Source: Thermothielavioides terrestris NRRL 8126 (taxonomy: Eukaryota > Ascomycota > Sordariomycetes > Sordariales > Chaetomiaceae). Taken from it: 64,000 bases of DNA. Positions 12,124-23,769 of the stretch are shown here, piece by piece. The stretch lies in the NCBI RefSeq assembly GCF_000226115.1, contig NC_016460.1:3596001-3660000 (forward strand), written 5' to 3'. Below the pieces are notes generated by a model that was not told the origin of the DNA, did not search any database, and saw only the letters and a list, made by a program, of their open reading frames with translations. Position 1 is the first letter of the stretch; each line of letters opens with the position of its first letter. The translations under genes were made by a program, and so were the position numbers.

Positions 12124-15100
12124 ACATCGTCGGCGAGGGGCCTGGGAAGAGAGTGGTGCTGCTTGTTGCTTCTACGGCGCACCGGCACAGAGGTGGGCGG
12201 ATGTGGATGGTGAGCGAGCATTTAGCGAGTGGGAGAGTCGCGTGCGGGAACATCAGACTGTTTGATCAGCGGTCCGGGAATCCGGTTGGTGGCCTTGGTT
12301 TGGGTCCGGGGAGAAGAAGCAACGGGAAGTTTTATACACGTCGCGACACTCGAGGCCTTCTTTCTACATGCGTGGCTGGGCAAGTTTGGTAAGCTTTCTA
12401 TGGAGGGACTGCAGAAGGGGCATGCCCTAACATTTGTGTGTGTGTATGAGTGTATATGTGTGTATGTATCTTTTATGGGAGACTTATTAGAGAATGGGAA
12501 CACGCGGTAATGGAAAGCAGATAGTTAGTGTGAATCGACGTGACTTTGGCTGGGGCTCGCTCGTGTTGGCCACGCAGCCAAATCCTTCAGAGAAGTCGGA
12601 GTCGGCTGGCGACGGGCGCGTCTTGCGGGACGAGGACGATCAAGCACGGAGCAACCAACGCGCTGGGAGCCGAGCCGAGGCAGAGAAGACCGTCGGGGCT
12701 GATTCAGCTGTCGGGCTGCGGTGATCCCAAGATAGTTAATGCGCGCAATGCGTTCATGCGTCGAGGTGCGGGCGGTTTCCTGTTTGGGACCATGGCTGAG
12801 GGATGTCTTGTGGGGGCCGTCAAGGGGGGAGGGAGGGCCCCCTGCAACGGCTTCCATCTCGTTTTCCATGCATTCCCTCGCAATTGGCGTCGGCCATTTA
12901 CATACGATGCATGCCAAGGCGTTCTTGCAGGAGGAAATATCCGAAGATTTGACCAGAGAGCCGGGTCTCGCCGAGTACGGAATACATTTCAATTTTCAAT
13001 GTAGTGGAGTAGTTATGGGACGACGGTAACTCTGGTCTTGTTTTCTCGTCCCATTGTCCTCTCGTTGTTCACTTCTCTCTTGACTCTCAGGACTTCCATC
13101 TGGTCCGACCACTTCGTTGACCAAGAGAACACCAGCACGGAGAGCGGTTCTCCGGGGGGATTTGCCATCATTTGTGGGCTTTCTTTCTATCTTCAACTGG
13201 ATCCATCTGTGATGATGTGATGTACGGAGCTACCTAGTGTAGGGTATTCTGTGTGTGGCACACTAACGGAGGAACGGACTCTGTGGTACCTAGTGTACAC
13301 TAGTAATTTGCGGGATGGCCTTGCAGGCATTTTTAGACTCAAATGACCCCCCCCCCCCATTCAAGCTCGTTTTCCGCGGGACCGTTGCGCTTGCCTGGAG
13401 CTCTGGCCGACCGTTCACACAAGTTCGGGCACGGGGGCCCGGGCAGGGCGCTCGGTGTTGTGGAGTCGGGTCTCAGTGCAACGTTAGCGTTAGCGCCAGG
13501 CCTATCAGAAGGGCGCAGCGGCAAGGCCGATCCGGGAGCCACGTCTCCACCCGCCCCCGCCGAGTCAAAACGCTGATCAGGACGGGTGTCTCTCGGGAGC
13601 TCGGCCGAACTCCGAAAAATGGCAGCCCCCCACCCCTGGGACGAAGAACACAAGGAGAATGTTCCCCCTCGCCCCAACCGGAGGGGATGTCTCGGGTGCA
13701 TGCATGCATGACATGTGGCGCAACCGCTCAGCCTCAACTCCTGTGTCGCAACCTGTTTGTGCAGATGGATTACTGTATTAGTGTACATGAACACTAACTG
13801 GCTCACAACACGCGCTTGCCTACAAGACTTTTACTATGTTTTACCACAGTGCGCATGCTAGAAGGACGGCGAGCAGAAAGTAGACAGTCCTGGTGATGGT
13901 AGGCAACGGGTGGTTTTCAAGAGACGATCCACTGCGCTTGCCCATTGAGGAAAGAAACAGGATTGTTCGCATTGGAACGCCGTGTTAGCGCGAGGGCCGC
14001 CTGGACCCCTCGGTGGATGGATGGATCTGATCCAAGCCCGATTTGTTGGAGTTGGTTCAACGCGGCAAAGATTCCTCGCGTGCAGCAGTTAGGTGGCCCG
14101 GGGCGCCTGCTCTCCGGGCCTGATTATCCACGATCAACACTGGAAGCGGCTGGCTCACGAGATGCCCGTGGCGTGCCTGTGTCCGTCCAGGGGTGTCAGC
14201 GCGGTCGTTTCCCTCCTAGGTGCGCCCGGACTTTCCATCGAGAGCTCCCGGGGCTGTTCAGCTCTACTGTGTACTGTACACATGAGGTAGCATAGGTATG
14301 GAAGGTAACGTAGGTCGCAGATACGCTGCACTAGTCTGGGGCCTGCACTGGAAACCGCCTGCAGCCTTCTAGAATCCGAGATGACATCAATTTCTTCTTT
14401 TGCGGAAGCATAACAAGCCTTTTTATTACTGGGTTCGAGTGAAACGCGGTTTCTTCATGCGCAACCCCGGCCCTGCCTTCTCCGTTGCCATTTTGAGATT
14501 TTGACCAACGCGCTTTGGCAAACCCCTGTTCGCCAAGAACCTTGCGCGCCGGCACCGTTGTGGACTCCGCACACTCTGATGAGCCTCTCGATCTGGTGTA
14601 CCTCAGTCACAGTCGCCGGGAATGGGGCATGGAAAGAAGAACGTTCTGCGCCGAGGATCCTCATCAGAGCGTTCCTTCTGTCCAGGTTCAGCGTATTGGC
14701 CGCAATACGCGCATGCACCCGTCTCCAGACGACAGGGGAGTGGGAGTCTCCAGCGTTGAGCTGCAATCTTAGAGTTCCCGAGATTGGCCCCTTGTAGCAG
14801 CGCTACCACATTCACGCTGTTGCCGGAACGCGGCCCAGCTCGTCAGTCGCGCGTTTCGTCGTGGACGGCAGCAGCTCTGTGATAGTCTGTCTGGCCGTTT
14901 ACCACCCGCCGGTTTGTTCTCTTACCCCTTTGGCACTGGACAACAGTCTGAGAAGTAGTTGCTAGGATTCGCGCCGGTGCACAGGCGTCTCTGTCCCGAA
15001 GGTCGTGGAAACCCGTCATCTTCGATGCCCGGCATTCGGATGTATCCAACATCGGTGCCATGCTTTCTCGTTTCCAACAGCAGAGACACGTGCGAGGTGT

Positions 15101-17024
15101 AAACTTGGAGTAGTCACGTCCCGCGAGGGTTAAAGCTGACCAAAGCATCCCTCCAGGCCTCGACTCTCCCGCTAGTCCAGACCCATGCGTCTGGTTCTGC
15201 AACCTCCAACTGTTTTTTTGTTCGGCACTTCTGCAGGACAACATGTTGGACAAGTCCAGGGCCAAGACGTCCTCAACCTACTGTGTACACTCACTTGTGG
15301 GTTACATCACGGTCTCGAGGCCTTGCCGGCAAGGTAGTGTATCTGCTGGGTACTCCGTATCCGTACACCCTCCCGGCCCACTTGGCAGTGCCTGTTTGCC
15401 TTCGCCTTGTTCGGCAATCTGGCAGCTAATCACGTCTTCCTTGCGCGGCCGTTGCCCTATGAGAAGCCAAGGCATCGGTCTCTTTTCGTGTCTGATATAG
15501 GCCACCCCGGTTCTATTATACCTTCTTTCGGACGACAGGGCCAGAATCCAGCCAACTGCCCGCTTGATTCCCAGCGTCGTCCCAACTCGCGGCAGGGTCT
15601 CGAGCCCGACGTGTTGAGCAAAACAGATGGAACCACACTGGCTGGGCCCTCGCGAACTCTCCCACCCCCCATCTCGCGTTGACGAGCGGCGGGCTTTGGA
15701 TCACAGGCATTCACGGCCCGATCACCCCAAGCACTCGCGCCATGGCTTTCTCCGATGCTCGGTTTGCATGCCCATACGGAATACACTGGACAATTCCAGT
15801 CTGGCTGCCGTGGCGCTGGTGCGCTCCTCGTCCCGGTTCAGCCACATCCTCCCACTGTTCCTCCACACTTTCACCTGCAGGAGGGTAACGGTGAGAGTGG
15901 CCCTACCACCATGCTTATTAGCCGTGAGGCAAGTGCCGCGCCTGCATTTCGGGGGCTTCCTGCTGCCAGCGCCTCCAGATATCGCCTGCCGTCATGCCCT
16001 TCCCCAGCACCTTGGTAGGTTAGGGATTTGTTTCATATTTTTGTTCTCCGCTCGGCTTGGTGTTTTGCACTCTTCTGCGCGTCTTCTTTTTCAGTACGAA
16101 GTATTTACAGCATGTCTTGTCTCTCGGCCATGCCGTCTTGATCAACCTTCTCTTTTCGGTTAATCCGTCCGGGGTGGTTGGATTTGATGGATTTCTTCTG
16201 CCATCAAGACCCCCCCGGCCCCCGGCTGCCATGGGGCCCCCCCTCCCCCCGTTGCATCATTAACTAGGGCCAGGCCCCTGTTTCTATATCCTGCAGCCAG
16301 TCCATTGGCATAAGATCCTCAAATTATGCTACCGTCATCGTTGGTCAAGCTGACCTGTGTTCCGCCACTGCTCAGGAACAATCTTTTGTCTCGTGCTGGG
16401 CAATCTCTCATGTGCTTTAACTTGGGCGGGAAGTGAGGTGGACGGGTATTAAAGCTACTCCATCCCACCCCCAAGCCCCAGCAGCGTAGCGCCTCGTTCT
16501 CACCGCGGTGCCAAGCTTCAGACGATATAATGGCACTTATACCCACTGCTGGCTGCTCGCAATTCTGAAAATCTTGCTTGTATCTCTGTAAAGGAGCGAA
16601 CAAGCTCCTGGAGGTTGGAGAGACTCGACTAGACGCCCCGGCCGATCCTGCCCACACTGAACCTTGGTACCGTTGCCGAGAGAAACGGAAGTCACACATA
16701 CGGTGCATATCGTTTGTCACCAGCATGAGCAACCTGACGAGGGTCCACTAAAGTCTACCGCCGTCTCCCGCTCAGTGGTCTCGGATCAAGCTTCCTCGTC
16801 ACCCAGCAACGTACGCGACCGCCGCGTCCTTCCCTCACCGCACAACGCCACATGCTCTCTGCCTCAAGTCGGGCACCGTCCGCTCACCAACCCAGCTTGC
16901 CGGCCGCCGCCCTCGTTGACGGAAAGCACGAAAGCGCCGGTGGACCGCGCCGACCCGAGTTAGACACCTCCGTCCACCCCGACAAAGCCCCGCGGGGCTC
17001 GGCTCCTACAAATCATTTCGATTC
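12124..17024. other. gene-poor intergenic region, 4.9 kb
   Basis: No frame here resembles a known protein and none shows convincing splice continuity. It contains a GT-rich microsatellite (about 12434-12469), a C12 run (13347-13358), a perfect palindrome of the recurring TACACTA word (13291-13302), and many short frames on both strands with no consistent composition. The unresolved first exon of the downstream Myb-like gene probably lies in the last 1-2 kb. Confidence 0.6.
12434..12469 (+). repeat. GT/TATG microsatellite
   Basis: Imperfect GTGTGT / TATG repeat about 310 bases downstream of the PRP8 stop codon. Simple sequence in a likely 3' UTR or intergenic position. Confidence 0.8.
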
Positions 17025-17026
17025 AG

Positions 17027-18152
17027 AGTCCGGCGACCAGCCAGGGCGGTTCGCTCTGGCGGAACCCATGTGTTGGAGACACGCTGGCGGGCAACTACCG
17101 TGTGGGACCAGATTACAATGTCGACTACGCGCCGCAAGAGCCGCATGCGGGCGAGCAGGCCCAGGCTCCGCACGCCTATGATCCGCACCACCATCGGGCC
17201 TCGCTTCAGCATGGCGGGCCGTCCCCTCTCCACGAGCCGTCGGCCCATCAATCCCACCACGGCTTGCCGCAGCACTACACCGCCGCCCACCACCCTCACC
17301 CAATCCTCACGGACCCAGCACACTTGGCCGGGCACCCGGCGGCGCGACACATGGGGCATCCGGGGGCGCCGCATTTCGGCGCCGGCCCCTCCCCGCATGC
17401 TGTCGTCGCGCCGCTCTACCCCTCTCTAACCCCGACACACGGGCACGCCGCCGGGGTGAAGCGGCCACGGCCCGACGACCTTGACCTCTCCGTCCCCGGC
17501 ATGCCCGAACTGGAGCACAGCGAGTTGGAGTCGATGCAGCAGACGCCCATGCAGCAGACACCCATGCAGCAGACACCCATGGGGTCGGCTTACGCGCAAG
17601 CGGCCTCGGCGCCGCCGACACACCACCACCATCGGCTGCCGGACACAGGACCCCCCAGCAAGATGATGCGACGAGACGGCGAGGGCACCGGAGGCGGGGG
17701 CGCTCCAAGCATGGTCGGGCAAGCCGGGATGCCACCGCCAGCTCCGCGGCCGAAGGGTCCCAAGCTCAAATTCACCCCCGAGGACGACCAGCTATTGATC
17801 GACCTCAAGGAAAACAAGAACTTGACATGGAAGCAGATCGCCGACTTCTTTCCTGGACGGTCCAGCGGGACGCTCCAGGTGCGGTATTGTACAAAGCTCA
17901 AGGCGAAGACGACGCAGTGGACAGAGGAAACGGTCAGTTTTGCTGCCTCGCAGGGGTGACAGTTCTCCTTGGTTACGGCCAGCAGTCGGATGCTGACGAG
18001 ATGATGACACCACACAGGACCAGAAACTGAGGACTGCATTGCAGGACTACGAGAACGAAAAGTGGCGCATCATTGCCAACAAGGTCGGAACCGGCTTCAC
18101 GCCCGCGGCTTGCCGGGAAAGGGCGGCACAGTTGCTGGGAGAGAACATATAG
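17027..18152 (+). CDS. Myb/SANT-type DNA-binding protein, 5' exon unresolved
   Basis: Probable nuclear transcription factor or chromatin protein. Exon about 17027..17932 joins to 18018..18152 (intron GTCAGT..CACACAG), giving two adjacent Myb/SANT-like helical units. The first contains KLKFTPEDDQLLIDLKENK and WKQIADFFPGRSSGTLQVRY. The second, encoded by the last exon, contains EKWRIIANKVGTGFTPAACR and ends QLLGENI. The N-terminal part is His/Pro/Ala-rich low complexity, with a perfect triple MQQTP repeat at 17534-17578. The frame is open from a stop at 16961-16963 but has no ATG before the conserved region. The start must therefore lie in an upstream exon; the acceptor at 17025-17026 (GATTCAG) is one candidate that keeps frame. 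Family assignment is good, specific function unknown. Confidence 0.75.
17534..17578 (+). repeat. 15-bp tandem repeat x3 encoding MQQTP
   Basis: Three back-to-back 15-base units in the coding sequence of the Myb-like gene. Units 2 and 3 are identical and unit 1 differs at one base (ACG versus ACA). It extends a low-complexity N-terminal region. Confidence 0.9.
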
Positions 18153-21100
18153 CAGTTGCTCTCTCCACCCGGGGGGGGTTTCGGCTCCTGGGGCTGGAGA
18201 CAACGTCGTCTATCTACCCGTCGCAGCTCCAGCGAGGGCCGCCGCCGCAGCAAGCGACCGACTGAAGTTTACGCCGGTGATTCCAAAAAAAATCCGCCGC
18301 CGCCCGAGTCACGCCCGCACCAAGATCGCTTTTCGTTGTCTCGATCGTCGCTTTTTTGCGATCCTCAATACCGAACCCCTCATCCTGTGGCGACAACAGC
18401 AGTCTGCAAGGCGAAAGCGCGACGGTTCACTGGAGCAACACTACTTCCCCCTTTGGTACCACCATCCTCTGCCACCAATATACACCCCTTCACCTCGGCG
18501 CGGCGCATAGCGGGCTGGTAGCGGCGTCTCGGCGCGGCTTAGACACAACAACGATGGGACAGTTCCGTCTCCGCTCATTGCTTATTTTATTTCTTTTGAT
18601 GTTTGGATTTCTTGACTTGGCAACTGGCACTACTTACCTCTCATATGTTTTTATTTTTTTTTATTTTCTCTATTTTTTTATTTCCTTCTAACCATCTGTT
18701 CTGCAAATCTGCTCGCCTGGGCATATATTCATCCTCGGAGGCGGACTTGTTTAATACTCATTTCTTTCGAGATACCCCTGGAACCGCCGCAGATATCGTT
18801 TTTCCCTGCTAAACTTTTTTTTTCCCTTCCCATGTCTATTTCTTCCAGGACAGCATTGGACCTACGGTATAGAAGGGGGATCTAAGGGGGGAACGATGCA
18901 TACGATGACCGGTCCGTCACAGGGGTGTAAACGGCCGTGTGATGATGACGATCTAGATTGTTTACCATCCTGGGAAGCATACGGGGAGAACAGAGGGGCA
19001 GCAGGCCGGTTTCTTGGGTGATGAAAAGCGCGGGACAGGGCTTGGGGTTGGGTGGAGGCAATGGGAAAGTTTATGTTTTTCTTGGAAGCGATCTTGTGTT
19101 GGGCGTGACAGCTGGAGTGTCTGTTATTTTCTCCTTTTCTTTTTACCTTTTGCCCCCCCACACACTGCATCGGTATATCGTCTTCGTTCGGGTTGTCCAG
19201 CTGTTCAAGTACCTAATGTCTAGACTTAAGCGGGCGGGCCCAAAAGTACTAATGAAAACTTTACTTCGCTCTTTTTCTTTTTCTTTTTCTTTTCGTTTCT
19301 GTTCTTTTTCTTTTTTGCTTTTTTTCCTTCTTTTCTTTCACACGAACTGTTGGGCCATGACTCGACCAAGATTGTGACCTGGGCGCGGTTGCGGCTCTGG
19401 TTTGCAAGTGTCCGGGGTTCCGCGTCGGCCCATGTCGCCTTTCCCCTGCCGCGCAACGGTTTCTGCCAAGACCCACTGCAGGTACCCCATTTCAGGGTTC
19501 CTGCCGAAGACGATGAAAATGGAGAGCTCTCAAAATTGCTTCCCGGCTGCCTGCTGCTGCCTGCGGTCCCTGTCCGGCACTCGGCTTCCATGACGGACTC
19601 TGGCCGCCAGATGCAAACTGAAGCTCGCTGGCTTGATTCTGGCTACAACTGCCTGCCTAGGCCGCCTTTTTTCTTTTATCTCAGGCCCGACTACCCTGCA
19701 GAATTTGGCTTGTGGAAGCCCATGAAATTCCAGATCAGTTCCAGATCAGGTTAGACGTCGTCATATCCTGCGGTCAAATGCGCCAGGTCAACTCTTGTGA
19801 GCGTTGGGACTCCCTGGCTCGGCAATGCTCCACCCACCCGACGATTGCCGCCCTCGCATCCCTGCAACTTCCTGCCACCCTGCCACCACCCTCGATTAAA
19901 CACAGATCCTGAGAGACATGGGCAATCGCTGCCCTTGGTTGTGCGGAAGCTGGAGGTGGAGGCGCGTCGCGTAGCCTTGGCCCTCGCCGAGACGACAGTA
20001 AATACACTACAACTACACGTAGGATGCCTAGACGCGGCAGGCTGTTGACGTTAGTTACCAGAACTCGATGGAGCGTGGACGTAGTATAGTGTATTGCGTG
20101 CTCGCGCCGAGATTTGCTCTGGGGCAACCGGGTCTGCCAGGAGCCAGAGGCAACCTCGGATTACATCCGATGCAATTGTGGCAACCTTTTCGTCCCGCGA
20201 CTTGCCCAGGTCGATCTCATTCGGGCAACCCTGCGTCCTCCGGGAGGCCGTTTGCGACGAGGTCCTCTGGTCAGAGCACAACACGCCAATCTCGTTTCTA
20301 CTGGAGACTACCTAGGTAGGTAAACGGCCAGGCCTGCCGAGTGGCCAGCTCAAGAACCTCTCACAGTAGGTACATAGTGTGTATGTATGTCGCGTACATC
20401 CAATCCCGCGTTTCGGAGTTCTCGCCGATGCACACACACAATACACGCTGCGACACGACTGTACGCGCACATAAGGCGTCTGACGCAAGTACCCAGTCAG
20501 AAAACAAAACCCCAATATATGATCTCATGCTCCTATCGAGCAGAGCGAGAGCGATTGGTAGTCGAACCTGGAATGTATTTTCCAATACTGTCCCTTCCTT
20601 TCCCTGATGCAGCTGCCGAACCGATGTTATGCCGGGGATGGCTGGCGCGTCGAAACACAAGGTCGATAACTTAGGCTGCCGCAAGGCAGAATGAAGGCTT
20701 GACCGCTGGCTTGGCTTTAACGTTATGATGAAGAGGGTGCTTTGGTGTCAAGCAGACTGGATGGCATCTGGGGCGTCTCAGTGTAGAGGAGTAAGCCTGC
20801 GTCCCCGAGGCCCAGGACGGACACCAGCGTTCGTAATACGCGTGTCCTTTGGGCCACGGGTGCAGCGACAGCGCACGTGAGTTAGCAGGCATATTGGCCC
20901 GTCCCAAATACGGCCTTTGTAATGCCTTCGGGGCAAACCCAACTCACGTTATCGCGCTTTCCACTCCTTCGCGGAGCCAAGGGCTCTGGGCTGATTTGGA
21001 TATCGAGCCACTCAGCCCCCATCACCAAGCCTGAACCCGTCGCCAGATTCTGCGGGCCGAGCACTGAAGCGATGTGAGCATGGCTCGCGGCCTCCTTGAA

Positions 21101-23769
21101 GTATTATACAGACCGTCTGAGTTAGACGAGAATGTCACGCCCCTTGCTGCTTGGCTCGTCACTCCCTAGGTGATTTCTGAACCTATCGTTTAGAAATCCG
21201 GATGGGAAACCAAAAACTACACTATTGGAGAGGTCGGGATATCGGCCAACCATGAGCGGGACGCCTAACCGCCGCTCGCTGCAGCACTGCCTTAATCCGG
21301 GCTATATCGCCCGCTCTAAGAGGTATATCGATGGCCCGTTAAGCCCCTAAAGAGCCCACGCCACCAGACTAGCAGGAGGTCAGAACCAATGGTATAGCGA
21401 AACGCTGTCCTCAGACTCCCCAGATCCGCGCCGGCGTGGCTGGGGACCTGGGGGATTCGGCTTGGTCTCGGAATGACGCGGAATCGAGTACTACACTACG
21501 TACGACTGAGCAGCCGAGATGTGCTACACCTCCACCAGAACCCCAGCACAGGAGCGGTGAGCAGGCCGACAGTCCGCTATGGAGGGTGGATGGAAACGAC
21601 GCTGACTCGCGTGTTTAGACATCATTGGGCGCCAAAGCTGGTTTGCATTGCTTCACATACACACACAGCCCACTGCTTCGGGAGGGGTGGAGTGCTTAGG
21701 TTGGTGGCGGGGACTGACGACGATGGCGCTGGCTCTGCCGCTGCTTCCAAGTTTTGGGTTCGGAGGGCACTTCTGAGCCCAGACCCCTGGGTACTGCGCC
21801 CCTTATCAACTGCGGTATTACATACACTACGATACCCCTTCCATTCCGCAACGTTGCAGTCGATCAGAAGGAGTGGGCACCAAGCTCAGAAAGTCATCCG
21901 ACGAGATCTCGGCATTCCCTGTGCTCCCATGTTGCGGGTGGCGTGCCAACACACATAAAGGGATCTAAACTATCAGCTGAGCGTGCGGAGGATCAGAACC
22001 GAGCCGCTCTGCAAGATCGTCTCGCGTGCTTGATGAGATTGCGTACATACACAACAAACATGTGGGTTCCGGGGTCGCAGTTTACTACACAGTACTTAAG
22101 GTAGATAGTCGGCAACATGGAGGTGTTCTAGAGCCAGTTCGACCATGTAGCTTCTTGGGCCAGAACCCGGTCACAAGACTGACTGCTCTGGCGATAATCA
22201 CAGAGTTTCATTGAGAACGATAGGTCGATGCCTTCGTACTCGGACGCTGCACTTCATGCAGACAACACGTTCGTTAAGACTTATAGCAGAGCCTCTTATC
22301 CGGGGGAACACACGTAACTAACAAATCAAACGCAATGTTTCATCGCTTCGGGTTGTTTCACAGATTAGCTTGTATCAGCCTTACAGGGCTGTTGGCCTAG
22401 TTGTAGATGTCGGGCTCAACCAACACTCCTAACCACCAGCACTGTCTTATTAGGACAAAAGATCAGGTAGGTTAACCCCACGGCATGGGACAAGTTGAGT
22501 CGCCCGTGCTTGAGATATGGGACGCCATAGCATGAACAGCCGTGGCCCTCTGAATAAAACTCCGTGTAAGAGATCATGATATCAACTGTTCACCCCCAGG
22601 TACCGTGAACAATTACAGACAGACATGCCCGTTGGAATGCCCTCAAGCCATAGTGCTTCGTTAATGTGCTTGATGTTTCGGACACCTATGCTACATTGAT
22701 GTAACAGAGCACCTGGAACTTTTCAACGGACAGCTTTGGGAGATGTGGAAGTGTTGCCAAGTTCAAAGGGGCATTCGAACCGTGCTATTTCTTTGGTGTC
22801 AATACCTCATGCTTATCGCAGTCCGAGTGGCATACGGCCTCCTCCATGATGCACACTGCATTCGCATACCCGGTGGCCTACTGGCAATGCGAACTGCATC
22901 AACACTGCATGTTGGCTAGGTACAGTTGAAAGAAGCGCCTGTTCTATGTTGCCTGATTCTCCAACGATAGTCGCACCGACAACTCCATCATCAGCTGTTT
23001 GGGAATCAGCTACTCACTTGTCTCGTACTCACTCCGGCGAGGCGGCCACTCCGAATATCCTCCACATTCTCATTTGTCCTCGAGCTACTCTATGTCTCTT
23101 GCGAGTCGCGCCAGGGCCCACAGATCATGCTCTCCGTATGCCGACATCATTGGTGCGTGTTTCATGGGGAAATTACGTTAAAAAGCTGCAGATACACAGT
23201 AGAAAGATCAAGATCTGACAAGCCGCTGCGGTATCACACATGGATGTGAAGGACTTGACTGAAACTGCGGATTGAAGATACCCGTTCACTGCACCTAGGT
23301 AACCATACTACAGATGGGCATTGAATCTTCCAGTTGGGCTGAACTTCCGGATACCGCGGATGACAAACAGAGCCCCGCCACGCAATTAAAGTCACGTGAT
23401 AGCGCGCTTAACGCCACCGCGCTCGTCACGCCTTGCCCCAGGCCCCAGGATCGACATCACCATTCTTCAGGAACGATCGTGCCTGGCAGACTGCCATCAA
23501 CCCCACCCTTGGCCTCTCCAACGTGTTCCCAGAAAGACAGATACCTCTCAGTTCTCTCCAACACTCGATGGGCTCGCTCGATGCCGTCCTGTATGTAGAT
23601 CACACGTTGCACGATTCGATCCGACTTGGCCGTGCTCTTTCCTGCCGGCTCCCGCTCGTTCCTCGTTCGTGCCTCGCCTCATCCTCGTTCGCGCGCTCTC
23701 TTACACTCCACGATACTCTCACCAGTTAGCGTTTCTCACGCTCCGCGGCGGATTTTGCTGTAATTTGCC
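18153..23769. other. gene-poor intergenic region, 5.6 kb
   Basis: Contains the 3' UTR of the Myb-like gene, a long pyrimidine tract (about 19268-19335) and many unrelated short frames. No frame longer than about 160 codons and none resembling a protein family was found. From about 21.0 to 23.3 kb the composition is visibly less GC-rich than the flanks and stop codons are frequent. Several copies of TACACTA (20003, 20087, 21492, 21823) and one TAACGTTA (20718) occur. The last 300 bases before RAD26 are CT-rich and probably its promoter/5' UTR. Confidence 0.6.
19268..19335 (+). repeat. polypyrimidine (CTTTTT)n tract
   Basis: About 70 bases of almost pure C/T built from TTCTTTTTCTTTTT-like units. 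Simple sequence, no gene attached. Confidence 0.85.
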
